NCBI GenBank assembly: GCA_015501055.1
Contig: JADNYV010000635.1
Span: forward strand, 1-19,336
DNA length: 19,336 nt
Source of the DNA: Mucidula mucida
Taxonomy: Eukaryota; Basidiomycota; Agaricomycetes; Agaricales; Physalacriaceae
Direction of reading: 5' to 3'
Shown here piece by piece: positions 1 through 11,230 of this stretch (position 1 is the first letter of the stretch; each line of letters begins with the position of its first letter). A program made the position numbers and the translations under genes. The notes under the pieces are model-generated. The model was not told the DNA's origin, searched no databases, and saw only the letters and a list, made by a program, of their open reading frames with translations.

Positions 1-243
1 GACTGAGCTAGGATCGTACGTACAGGAGAACAGAAGGGCGTGTGGGGCGACCGTTTTACAACAACAACAACCTAATCGTCCGAATTACTCTACCTGTTCC
101 ATACACTGTCGTAGCTACACGCAACACGAACATATCATTACCCCAAATGACTGTCCTGACTGTAAGATTGTGAGTATATAGTTACACAAGTATTGAGGAT
201 AGAAGATACTCGGAGGTATAGCCCTGTTCGATTTCGATAATAT

Positions 244-2441
244 TCAGGCCGCCATGCGCGCCGCTTTAATCCTCAACGAAAGCTGAGAGCCTTTCACCCT
301 CTCCGACTCGATGGTTGGTGTCATAAGCTGCGAAGCCTCACGACGGAAATTATTGACACTCGCAGAGCTGAGGAACTCGAACTCGAACTTTCCGACGAGT
401 TCAACCAAGAACGTGTGCATTTCCAGGACATTACGAAATCACAGGTTTCTCAGAACGGCAGTGTTATGGAGAGAAAGATGATACGCACGCGAATCTCCAG
501 CCGATACAAGAGCGCGCACCACCAACGAACGTGAATCTGTTAAATGATGCGTCGAGTACGTCGATTATGAAATCAGCGAGGCTCGTACATATTGCCGTAG
601 ACGCCAAAGAAACCTTGCTCTGCGGTGAGTTAAGTATTAACCAACGATCAGGATTGAGGACATCTGCATCTTCTCCAAAGATGGCCTTGTGCCTATGTAA
701 TAATGTAGACCACGGCGTCAGAAATAAAATGGGAAATCGAACCCTAGCTGACCTATTATAAGCGGCAATGGACGTTATAATCTTGGTGCCCTTGGGAATG
801 GGAAGTTCGGTCAACACCTCGCCCGTGTCGAGTGTAAGTGGATTGAGAAGCGGAAGAACCTCGTCTCCCCTGCTACTCTGAACGTATTGCAAAAGATGGA
901 GTGAACGAGAGTCTCCTACGATGCCGGCGATATCAGTAGCTGCCTAGAATGTGCAATAATTCCCGGGACTAACCTTGACCACAGCTGTCAGGTACAGCAT
1001 GTTGTCGAAGTCGGACGCGGTATAATCCGATGTCTTTCCCATGCCACGAATCTCAGCTCGAAGACGCTTCTGAATCTCCGGCTGTTTATACAGTTCGAAC
1101 AACGCAAACGTGAGCGAGTTGGCGGTCGTTTCGTGGCCGGCTAAGATGATAGTACTGGAACGCCGCTTCAATAATGATTGAATCGTTGGATCGTGGAATA
1201 CATACTTCATCTGTGCAAGCACTTCTTTCTCTTCCAACCCAGTCTCCATTTTCTCGGAATGGTTCGCCTTGACTGAAAGATCGCAGAATCAGAAGAAGGC
1301 TAGGTATATATGAGAGCATTCAACGGACCCAGGAGCGAAAATATGTCCCGGCGACTTCTGCCTTCCAAGAGCGCGGCCGTCTTGTCCTCGACGAGGTTCC
1401 GCGCAACCGAGAGTTTGTTGGTCTCGAATATATGGGCCATGCGTCGAGGTGGGAAGTATCTAAACAAGAAGTTTACAACGGAGGGGGGGATCTCGTCAGC
1501 GATACCCAAACTCAGGATCGAGCTCTTCGTCGGCAGACCAAACACATCGAAGCTAGGAGAGTATTAAGAAAGCTTGAAAAATTGTAGGTCAAGAAAGAGT
1601 ACAGACAAGAGATTCGTGTACATATCTGCGAGGGCGTTACCAGTGTTGTCGAGGGCACCGAAATGGTAATCAAATGCAGCTGTGACGGATTGAGGCGCAA
1701 TCAACGTTTCAAAAAGTTTCACTAACCTTCACCAATGGCGTCCAAAGTCGCGCGCGAGATCCACCATGGAATAGATACGACGGTCATCTGCTGGGCATCG
1801 GAGGCAATAAGGTCTTGCCATTTCTGCGCCAGCTGATAATAACATCAGATTGTCGTCAATGGCCAAGCTGTTGAATCCTTACCTTCCCGGCAGCTCCAAT
1901 GAATACCGGCAAAAATGACCTCGATTCCGGACCGCCAAAACCAGGAAGCATGATCTTTCTGGCACGCTTGTGATCATGGCCTATCAGGAACAGCTCGATC
2001 AACGACAACAACGACCTCTCATTTGAACCTGCAACTTTACCTTCCATGACCGTTAAGCCAGGTCCAAAGAGAGAACGGATGATAGCTGAACGACCGGTCG
2101 GTTTTGGGAATCGGTAGCTCGCCGTGTGATAAACATATTGAATGGCCTTCGGATCCGTGATCATGAGGCGGTCTTCCTAAGAACTATTTAACACCGCCGG
2201 AATGGTTGAAGGACAGATGAAGTTACCCCAAGGGGAGCCTTGATGCGGACGATGCCTCCAAACTGCTCACTGCATCGGAAGTCCAACTGTAGATATTGAA
2301 AACGGTATGTGGGAATAGATAGGTAGTAGAGCTACCTCTCCAGCAGGAGCTTGCAAGAACTCGATCCAATTTCCTTCGAAATGTCAACAATCGTGTACTC
2401 AGTGCAACAGTTCCCGCATACCAAATAACCAGGACGAACAC
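244..2441 (-). pseudogene. Cytochrome P450 monooxygenase, 13 exons, disrupted
   Basis: Haem-thiolate monooxygenase of the basidiomycete microsomal type; the substrate cannot be told. Exons (minus strand): 2336-2441, 2227-2286, 2041-2176, 1883-1980, 1727-1832, 1603-1679, 1329-1552, 1206-1272, 974-1154, 753-915, 589-692, 489-536, 244-430. They total about 519 codons, normal for the family. Seen: a hydrophobic N-terminus, the I-helix AGHETTA (exon 9), ETL at the start of exon 10 where the K-helix ExxR should be, the NPDRW region (exon 11), and the haem loop FVGGARSCIGWRFA (exon 12) with its cysteine ligand. Lesions: frame breaks at the ExxR (near 905), before the haem loop (near 608) and in exon 2 (near 2265); exon 6 and exon 7 do not join in frame; the last intron ends AA instead of AG (431-433); the first codon of the N-terminal exon is GTG, with no ATG found. 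Several frame breaks are restored by one base in a C or G pair, so sequencing error remains possible. The N-terminal exon is the least certain part. Confidence 0.88.
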
Positions 2442-3051
2442 GGGGGCCCTCTAACCTGCGAAATAGAGATGCGCTTTGGAAATCTCCTGTAAACGAGGTA
2501 GAGCACCAGGAGACAGGCGAAAGCGCTGACAGAAGTCATCGTGTACGAGATGTCGAGTTGGTCCGGGAAAGAGTGACGATTCGTGGCCTATATCAAGCCG
2601 GACGGCGTCCAACTTCTTGCGCGTATGCGCCCTGCTCTTGCAGCTTTGCACCGGATCTACAGCGTGTTCCTGTGACAGTGCTTGACGCTCTCTAAGCGGA
2701 AGACGACGCGTCTCATCATCGATAGATCGAGATCTAGGTCCGATAGGATGGACGACTTGGTTGACGGACGTCCTTTTCGGATAGATGGCAGATGAAAGTC
2801 GGAAGCAAGAACGTGTTGTTTGGCCCGATTTGGTATCAACACGGTCATCCCTCTTTGATAACGAGTCGTACGCTTGTTTCTAGAGCGCGACTGGTGGCAT
2901 TCTTCGGTGCGTTTGACACTAATGTACTCGAGCGACGGGACCCTGGACTTCGCGCCTGACTATAAGGACCAAAAGTCTGGTCACACACAATTGAGTGATA
3001 AATTCAATCATAAAAACCGTACAAAAATGCGATAGGGATACAAAACTAAAG
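2442..3051. other. Intergenic spacer upstream of the P450
   Basis: About 610 bp between the end of the zinc-finger gene and the P450 N-terminus, both on the minus strand, so it should hold the terminator of one and the promoter of the other. Two short minus-strand open frames (2451-2651, 2657-2848) show no motif and no convincing splice link to the P450. I see no clear TATA box. Confidence 0.5.
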
Positions 3052-4643
3052 CTACAAACCTATGATATATGATAACGAGTGCGATGTGATGATACTAATT
3101 GCCACGCAAAGCGACCGCCGCCCCACCACCGCCGGCAGACTTGTGCAATGCATGAAATGTCGACAGACATTAGATTTCTCGGATCGCATTACCCGCCTGT
3201 CACAGTAAGGACAGACATGCTTGGTCTGTCGATCTACGACATCTTTGTAGAATGAGGTCTGTTGAATGGATTTAGTTCCGTTTTCCCCGTCTGTGACGGT
3301 CACCATTCCGTCATTCTTATCAATATGAGTTCCCCCGTGGCGCGCGATTTCGTCCTTTGGCATGCGATGAGTACAATCAGGAACCGCCGGGCAGTAGTAC
3401 TCCAAGGGAAACCATTCGAATATATAAAAAGCGGAAGGATGAACGTGGGGATATTTGGTCCTCAATTCGGCAGTTGGCAGAAACAATCGTTTCCTGTGAA
3501 AGTGAAGTGGTTTAGTGAATGAACGCCACATTGACGGAAGACGTACGTTTTGCCATGTGGAGCCGTAATTTCAGTAAGAGTGACCAATGGTCTGGCGGTC
3601 AAGTCGCTTTCCTTTCCGGAACCTGAACCATTGGACACTTGCAGGCGCTTATACGGCTTGGTAGAACCTCTGCGAGATGGGTCAGGAAGGACTACAAGCG
3701 AGTGGAATATGAATGCTAACTTCGTTGCGTTCCCTGTAGTGCGGATAGGACCGATAGATCCATGTGATTGCCTACATTGTATTGATTAGGACGATTGCTC
3801 TTATGGCGCAAAGAAATACGGCGTACTCTTTCCGAAGATCGAAGGAACCCTCATCATGGCTGTAACTTTGAAGCTCAAATCCAGAATTGAACCATTCAAG
3901 CGGTTCATCCAAATCTCCCGTGGCAGCATTGTATTCGAACCCAAGGCTGAGCAACAGAGATTGTTCGATAGTTAGGTAAATCTTAGCTCCGGGAGCAGGA
4001 GGATTGAACGACTGAGTCGCTGCGCGAGGAGGAAGCTGGTACAACGGTCGCTGATACCAGTCCAGAAATGGGATACAGGTCTGCTTTTTGGGAGCAGTGT
4101 ATCCAGCTGCTCCAAAGGGAGCCTTGACGCCGTTCACCGACGTTTGAATTTCCTGAGATGGGATAGCATGGTGAGCCTCGGGTGCCGCGTCGTTGAATGT
4201 TGCGGCGGTTTCCTCAGAGGTAAGGGCGTATCGGAGACTCGAAGTGGCAGTGAGCGAAGGCAGGGGCTGGGTATACGGGTCGACTAGCGCGTCGCTGTCG
4301 CCTTCATCAGGTTCAAACAAATCCACTTCATCGTACAACGCGTCAAAGAGCGAGGACACATGAGTTGTAGACGTCTGGGCATCGGTCTCACCGACGTTAG
4401 AGAGCTCAAGCCCAACGGACGCGTCAAGGCAATCAGAAGAGTCTTCCGGAAAGGCTAGAGTGTCGGTGGAGGTTAATGCCTCCTTGGGTTCGGCAGCAAC
4501 AACGACGTCCTCCCCATCGCTAGAGTTCGCCGTCCATCTGCAGGATAATTAGAAGATAGACAAGTAAAAGGGTAGAATGCAACACACGGCTTATCAAGGA
4601 GTTCCTTGCAGAGTTTCCGAAGCCTCTCGAGTTCAGCAGCCAT
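3052..4643 (-). CDS. Zinc-finger protein with two C-terminal C2H2/C2HC-like fingers, four exons
   Basis: Probable nuclear DNA-binding protein; the target is unknown. Exons: 4588-4643, 3827-4537, 3547-3771, 3052-3493. The introns (50, 55 and 53 bp) are GT-AG and all junctions keep frame, giving 1434 bp or 477 aa. The ATG at 4641-4643 follows CACC, a good fungal start context. Residues 1-17 are charged and probably helical (MAAELERLRKLCKELL). Then comes an acidic Ser/Thr-rich stretch, a region with QRPLYQLPPR and a Leu-rich patch (IEQSLLLSLGFEY), and a basic Ser/Gly linker. Finger 1 (about 365-387) is C-x5-C-x11-H-x3-H; finger 2 (about 425-447) is C-x2-C-x14-H-x3-C, after a 37-residue spacer. 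The final 30 residues are oddly hydrophobic. One extra A near 3150 would instead give a Gly-rich tail ending LRGN, so the true C-terminus is uncertain. Family assignment rests on the Cys/His pattern alone. Confidence 0.8.
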
Positions 4644-6354
4644 GGTGGTTGATGGAGGATGTCGTGGTGGAAGGGAAGAGAGTGAGGAACTGAATTTTGT
4701 ATAAGTCAGGCATTCTGACTTATCAAAACTCCAGTTACCAAATCGGGCGTGCTCACCAGGAGCGATGGTCCTAGTGAACAATGGGCTGGCCGGTTCAATA
4801 GATGACAACAACGGAATGATGTGTAGCTCTTTGTTCAGCCGGCCTTGCCGAACGCGTCCACAGCAGCGAAACACCGTTAATATTTTTCCACCTGTGCGCC
4901 ACTTGACTGTCCTTGGGTAATCCAGATATGGGCAGGAATGCATGGGAGTATATGCTGCCAGCGATAATGGGGTAAAGGCTTCTGCGAGCACTCTCTATGG
5001 GCGTTCCCGAAAGTCAAGCTAATCTCTGCGGCAAGGCTCATCTGTGCAATGCGATACTGCTGCCTAAAACAATTTAAAATTGACGCGTCGACGGTCTCGA
5101 AGATTTGGAACACATACAGTTCTGTCACGGCGTATTATCTCGGCGTGTGGCCGCCATAAATTTACGAAAGCCTTGCTTGTAAGTACGACACCTTCAATAC
5201 TAGCGGGCATGGACTGCGTGCGTTATGCTCGGTATCGGCTCCGCGCAAGATTTTGGCGACCTTCCAAGACACGTTCTCCGGTATCGTGGTATCAGAATAT
5301 AGAATAGAGCCTCCGAGCGAGAAAGCAGATAATCGTTAATTAAGTGGGCACAGCATAGAATACACTTCGACTAAGAGCACGGTGAAGCCTGAGTAATTAC
5401 ACTGTAACACAGAGTTCTAGCGCCGGCGAAAGACTCTGCATCAGGGAGATTACGCGTACTCAAGCCTGGAGTTCGGCATATTGCGTCAAGAGAAGACCAA
5501 GCTTGTGCCACTTCTGCCTGGCGTCTGCGTAGATTGGCCAAAGGTCAGATCCGTCGCCAAATTACGTACAGTACGTGAGCTTGAGAGGGGGGGGGAGGTA
5601 GTGCGACAACTGTTCATTTGCGAGCTCATGCGCTGAATGTAGCCTGGAAGCAAGGATCAGAGGCGGAAGACGACGAGGACTCAGAGCACATGAGTACCTG
5701 TAGCTCTTTTTCTGTGACTTGTACGTCTGACTCGTCTGTATGCGCGCTGAAACGCGCCCGGCTGGCGGACGTATTGACGGTGGAAGGAAACTTGGTGAGT
5801 GGCTGTGCATCCTTCCTTGGCGGCTACTTCCGGTGGGTCCAGATTTCAACTCATTCGTTCACACTAGTATCGGAACCCCACTAAATGAGGCGTATGCTAC
5901 ATATGTTCTCGCATCCGTGCGCCCACTTTGAACGATCCAGGAGTGCCAGTCAGACGCTCCTCGATTATTCACACCCCTCATTCAAGTCGTCCCCTATACC
6001 TCTGTCAGTGAAAGTCAATCATTGATGGTCAACAGCAATTCAAATCTTATACTAAGCAGGTATAATGAGGGTCGAGCAGGTCCTGCTGTGGTCAGGAAGC
6101 CGTATAATCGCACTTAACTACTAGTGGCATAATTGAACGGAGACGGCGGGTCCGTATTGCTCATGGCCCTCAACAGACTATCGCCACACTAAGAACATCC
6201 TACACCCAAAATCAAGAATGCGTTTTTGCTAGCTAGCCTAATTAACAATAATAACCAACCACCATGTTAAAGTGCACGTGCAACGCCATCCACCTCTTGT
6301 TTCCAACCATCATCTCGCTCGCGTAACACGACCATCAGTATATTGCTATCAGGT
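4644..6354. other. Gene-poor spacer
   Basis: About 1.7 kb with no gene I can support. It contains the promoter of the zinc-finger gene at its left end and a nine-G run at 5587-5595. A plus-strand open frame at 5618-5800 has a coding-like look (acidic EAEDDEDSE, then ALKRARLADVL) and ends next to a GTGAGT that could be a splice donor. No partner exon or family could be found, so it is at most a relic. Other short frames here have no motif. Confidence 0.4.
4695..4728 (-). promoter_or_regulatory. Palindrome just upstream of the zinc-finger gene
   Basis: ATAAGTCAG (4701-4709) and CTGACTTAT (4715-4723) form a perfect 9-bp inverted repeat around a 5-bp spacer. With one bulged T at 4700 the arms extend by TTTTG/CAAAA. 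It lies about 52-85 bp before the ATG, overlapping the TATA-like TTATAC sequence. TGACTTA half-sites resemble bZIP sites. It could be a dimer-binding operator or a hairpin in the 5' leader; this role is inferred from symmetry and position. Confidence 0.45.
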
Positions 6355-7406
6355 ATGCTCGTGTCTCAAACTCTGACCTCCGCCGCTGACGGGTTTCTAG
6401 CCGCCATGAACAATCCTACTTCTCGTATTCTGGACTCTCGCCTGCGTCACGCCGCGTTTGCCCTGGCGTCGGAACGTTTCCCAGCGCCTATCTCCCTTGC
6501 CCAAACCTCCATCCAAGGCGAAAACCCTCAGCCTCTTTCCTCGTCTCACGACGTCGCTCTTGCCCTTCTCGAGCTGCCTCATACACTCCCAAAAAAACAA
6601 ATGTGCGACGGATGTGACGCCGCTTCGCGGGCTTTTCACAGCAGATAATCTACGAGTGGAGGTATATGCGCTCGCAGATTACCAAGGCCTTGGAAGACGA
6701 GCAAAACAGTCTTATAGAATCACACCCGTTGCCTGCTGCCGTCGAAAGCGCTGCAGCGTCTATCCATTATCGCTCAGCAACCTCTTACGCACAGCGATGC
6801 TCCTGACGAACCATATCCTACATCACGCCTTTCCCAGATGACATCCTCGCCCTCGCCTAAACTGTCCTCAAAAACGCAGGAGAACGGAGACTCTGAAGAA
6901 AACACGACGCAGGACGCACAACTTGAAAAAGGCTAGGAGAAACAAACTGTTGCGGACGACAGCGGGAATATGACGTCTCCCAGCCTTCCGCCGATGACAC
7001 CCTTGCCCAACCTATCATCTCTAGGAGCCCCGTCGAGGTCGTGGAACATGCTGTAGCTCCATCTGATGGTGTTCTCCCTGTCCCGCCCTCCTCTGTACCG
7101 TCCCCCCCATCAAAGAATGATCCTGTTGTGGGCGCAGCCCAAGCCGCTGCCCTCGACGTCGTCAGTACTTCCATTAATTCCGGAAATTCGCTCCCTTCTT
7201 CGCCCCTGTCTGCTGTCGGACAAGCTATTTTTTTGCCGTCTACCAGTACAGCACCGAGCTCTGTTCCGTGTACGCTAGGGAAGAGGGACTTGATCGCCGC
7301 CGATGAACCAGGAGAGGGTTCCTCGTCTGCTTCGGATGAGGGAGGTCGGAGGCTTTCAAAGCTAAGCAAATTAGGTTTTTGGAACGTGTTTTCTTCTTTT
7401 CGGTAG
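6355..7406 (+). pseudogene. Broken gene for an unrecognised Ser/Pro-rich protein
   Basis: From an ATG at 6355 the first frame reads about 80 codons (AADGFLAAMNN, RHAAFALASERFPAP). The coding-like reading then jumps frame near 6590-6650 to QIIYEWRYMRSQITKALEDE, again near 6800 to APDEPYP followed by an acidic stretch (ENGDSEENTTQDAQLEKG), meets a TAG near 6934, and shifts near 6960 to SQPSADDTLAQP. That last frame stays open through a Ser/Pro-rich tail to a basic-hydrophobic end (LSKLGFWNVFSSFR) and a TAG at 7404-7406. A possible intron (GTGCGA to TTCACAG, about 6603-6644) may explain one jump, but not with correct phase. I do not recognise the family. High local GC and Ser/Pro/Asp use support true past coding. 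It is either decayed or hit by base-calling errors. Confidence 0.5.
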
Positions 7407-7579
7407 GACACGCGCACTCGTATCGGTTTTTGCATCACTACTATTAGGGTTCATGTCGCATTCACTACAGCATTTTAGGTATCAGGTTTGTAGTGCGGTC
7501 TCGTTCTTTTACCATCTATCACAACAACATCACAACACATTTTCAGTACATAGTACTATACAATATCATTATCCAATTG

Positions 7580-10150
7580 TACAATAGCTTCAACACACAA
7601 TCTTCCTTGATGCACAAAAAGATGGAGTCCACCATGATGCGCTGGAAGAAGAGATGGTCCGATTACCAGTCGTCCTTGCTTCCGCCTCTCCAGCCCAAAG
7701 TACCCATTGCCTGGTACCTCAGTGGCTGTGCAGACAACCTTACTTCTGGACGACCAAGATATGCATGTCTCTAGCGGCTTCTGCCCAATCGAACTATACA
7801 TACCAGGTATTTCCTCGCGCCTGTATTTGAATATAACATGACAGGATATTCTCCTCTTAGTAGTGCAAGGAATTCAAGGACCATAGTACTGCAAATTCTG
7901 CAAGCCTTTACAAACATTGATGAGGCCAAATTAACAGACTTGCATACCCATGACGCGCAAAGGTTAATCGTTCAACAACTGGCGGCATGTAGCCATTAGC
8001 GGGGCTTTCAAAGTGCAGGACCAAAAACAATTGGCATAATACACTCTTCTCCATCTGGTCATCCTAAAGATTGACGGAGGTGTAATATGGGAATTGTGCC
8101 AACTAGAAGGACATTTGAACTTGTGACTCTGGAGAATACCAAGTGCACGCTTTTTTTTTCTATCCCTGTTAATCAGGCTCAACTTTCTGTAAGACCTGTA
8201 TTAATGTCATGCAAGCAATCACTTTAGTTAATATGGATATATTTGCTTCTGACGGAGAGACATGTGTCTCCCGAGTGCTAGTGTCTTCTGCTCACCCAAT
8301 CAAAAGAATCTATGCACCATCTCCCGGCCATACCTTTATCAGCGCCGCTTTCCTTTTCGCAATCTTCAAAGAACGCCCCAGATGCACTGGCTACTACGCC
8401 TTCGCCCTTTTTGACCCCCGAGCTATGAAGAGGGATGGGCATTCCGCACTTTGTACGTTCTTTTCATCCTTTAGTTGAAATTTGTTTGGACTGATGCATG
8501 ATGCTGGCAGGATTAGAAAAGTGCTTCTTGGCTTTCTGGACGCAGGTCATTGTGAAGGCTTCTGGAATCTGTTGCACACGGTAGACAAGCAGTGATCCCC
8601 TGCAGATACAGTCTGCTCTTTCACAATGTTTGGTGTTGATATCTTCAGCAACCGTTCATGCAACCAGGCAAAGCTCTGCCAGAACTGTCCCACTTATCAC
8701 AGTATTCCTCTTAGGCGCAAAGAAGCCATTATTCCAATCGCAATATATTACCCTCATATCCTCATGTTTATGGTGTTCTCTTCTGAGCTTTGTATTACTT
8801 AGCACATCACATGACTTCTCCCTCTCTTATATGGAATGCCGAGGCAGAGCGAATGTACATTCAACTGGACGTTATTGGTGTCTGCATTATTCCAGTTCAT
8901 TGTTTAGAGTATTCAGGCGTGTTTGCGGATTTGAGTATTCAACTAATGTTGCGGCTTCTGGCCGGTGATGTTTGGTTCAGCAGTCAAACAAGTCCAGGAG
9001 ATATTGTCTTGTCAAATACATCTAGAACGTTAAAGAGAGCCCGACTTGCAACTTGCGGCTTTGCTTAATCAAATCCATACATTGCCAAACAGTGGTTGGA
9101 AGGCATTAATTTCCAACCCTTGGATTGTGCTACTCTAGTATGTGACACAAGGCACCATTAATTATGCTTAAGTGACTTGCTCATAAGCACTCCTGCCTAC
9201 AAGTAAGTAGTAAGTTCTTTTAATGATTGCCTTTGATTTGTTTAAATTGACAAGCATTGGTTGTAGGATCCCAAGTATGTCCAAATCTTCTAAAAGCATA
9301 CATGGACACCCCATGTCTCTGATTAAGCTTCAAGCAGTAATTTCAATTGTTTATGTGTCCTTTTGATACAGTTGTTTTGAATGATATTGCAATGTTACTT
9401 GCAGTAAGGAATCTCCTTTCCAGGCGCTCTGTCAATGACATGTATTCGATATAAAGATATATTTCCCAGGATGTCCTAGATCACATTCTATGTCAAGCAG
9501 TTGCAAAAGATTGATATCTTCTTTAACCACCTACTCTTATTCCCCATATCCAGTTGTTTTGCTGTTGTGTTGTAAAGTCTTGCATAACAGAGCAGGTGAT
9601 TAGGAAGGACTTGGCTTTTTCTGCCTGGACAGTGTTAGTGTCGTTCTTTGAGGGTGTATTGCGCACGGGCTTGCTCAATTGCTTGTGCGCTATGCAGAGG
9701 CACAGTGAATCTGGGAGTGAATGAGATGGGAGGTTGTTCTTGACTTTAAAAGAGAATCCAGCCCTTTGATGTCCCTGCAACTTGTTCATGTCAAGTTATT
9801 GAACGAGATCTGCAGGGAATTGCTTTGTCCAAGTTTATGATTATGCAAGCTGCTAGTGACTTTACGTGGAAGGTCAACCTTAATGGTGTAATAGAAAGAG
9901 AGCCTGACACTCAGCACCGTCAATGGGTCTCCGCCTCCAACTCTTGCAATTGAGATATTGGACTTTGAATGACCTGCTACTAGTAGTCAATTTAGTTCTG
10001 CCGCTGGCAACGTGGCTCATGAAGAGCGTTGTTGCAGACATGTATAAAATTATCCTGGACAAGATGTACAAGGCTGAGGCGATAATTATAAAATATGTCG
10101 GGCGGACAACAAGGAGGGTGAGGTGTGTCCTTGTCAAGTCATAACAAATC
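7580..10150 (+). pseudogene. Unidentified decayed coding tract in shifting plus-strand frames
   Basis: A chain of plus-strand fragments that each look translated but sit in different frames. Examples: DGVHHDALEEEMVRLP (near 7620); RTIVLQILQAFTNIDEAKL (near 7880); MGIVPTRRTFELVTLENTK (near 8090); HPIKRIYAPSPGHTFISAAF (8299-8358); KVLLGFLDAGHCEGFWNLL (near 8515); PSLIWNAEAERMYIQLDVIG (near 8820); and ERDLQGIALSKFMIMQAAS (near 9800). Possible introns are 7807-7844 (GT to ACAG, only 38 bp) and 8453-8510 (GTACGT to GGCAG), but the phases do not restore a frame. CpG content falls along the tract. I do not recognise any piece; it may be one long multi-exon gene, two genes, or transposon coding sequence. 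Grouping the pieces together is my inference. Confidence 0.35.
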
Positions 10151-11164
10151 CTTCCCACTCTTTTATGCGGACCTCAATATTGTTGAGAATACCTGCACTT
10201 AAATTAGAGTATCCGGCAGAATTCTGTTTTTGTACAATCAGCAACTAATGCAAGAGAACGATTGCTGCTACTGCTCATCTAATTCAACGTTCAGAGCGGG
10301 TATTACATGTGAGTTTCTTGCACCTGTGTAAAACCTTAGCCTGCTGCATGTGCGGCGCTGAAGTAGTGCATTGTTTTCCTTGACATTGTCATATGGATGT
10401 GAAGCAATGTAGAAATTGTGGTGACCATCAATGTGTATCTACATTATATTGAATTTGTTGTTGCGACCTTTGACTTGGGCACAGTGCCGGTGGCAGAAAT
10501 ATTATGTACACCGCTCGAGTCTTCCCTTTATTGTCACCCATATTTGGAAGAGTGCATTTATTGTCCTCTCAAACTAGCCCCACAAGGTACAAAGCTGAAA
10601 AGCATGGTAATATTCATTTGCCTTATTTTTTTGTGCCTAAGTAATAAGTTTTCTACTTAGTCATTTTACTGTAATCCTCAGAATCTTGACAACCTTTATA
10701 TAGACAAGGAAGAAGGGCATTATTTCCAGATAATGTAAGAAACACATAAGGCCTGCAATGTCAGAGCTCTGCTCTCTGATGCTTCTAATCTGGTTTTTTC
10801 TTGTTTGAATCAACTTACACTCATTTCAGAATCTTGTTTTTGGTGAGCTCACTATTTGTTGATTTAACTGCCATAATTTTTTATCCTCAAACATGCTTTT
10901 AGATCATCACAATATTGATATATTTTGCCTGTTATGTTAGCATTTTGTAGATGTTTATCATAAAACAATTATATAGTGCGCCCATCTTCCTAGTGGCACT
11001 AATCTAAAGGTTCTCTTGACCAAATTGGATTGCTCTCTCAAATTTCTCATCTAATGTGGTCCCAGTTGTGTGCTTTTTGGTGGACACAGCACATATAGAT
11101 TTGTTCATACATACACCCATAATAAGATTTAAAAAGGTTTTGTTGTCTCTAACATATTGTGCCA

Positions 11165-11230
11165 CCCATAACAATAACCTACATCTCCCTTAGTTTTTTG
11201 GGTATTTATGATGTAGGTTGTTATAGATGG
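11165..11230. repeat. 66-bp imperfect palindrome
   Basis: The left arm 11165-11185 (CCCATAACAATAACCTACATC) pairs with the right arm 11210-11230, with a few mismatches and a 24-base loop. The inner 11 bases (AACCTACATC side) match perfectly. It may be a small foldback element or the joined ends of an eroded DNA transposon. Confidence 0.6.

Noticed and set aside
531..1567. Plus-strand open frames at 531-761 and 1310-1567
   Set aside because: They lie antisense to well-supported P450 exons and introns and have no motif of their own.
3262..3789. Plus-strand open frames at 3262-3522 and 3550-3789
   Set aside because: Antisense shadows of zinc-finger gene exons 3 and 4, whose splice joins keep frame.
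4473..5128. Minus-strand open frames at 4473-4991 and 4877-5128
   Set aside because: The first only passes through the true first exon of the zinc-finger gene and its intron; the second has no motif and runs into promoter sequence.
6857..7438. Long minus-strand open frame of 193 codons
   Set aside because: It is the complement of the Ser/Pro-rich plus-strand tail; GC-rich low-complexity coding often leaves an open antisense frame. The plus-strand reading has the more natural composition and a clean end.
9094..9118. Small hairpin GGTTGGAA / TTCCAACC
   Set aside because: Only eight paired bases with a nine-base loop; expected by chance in a window of this size.
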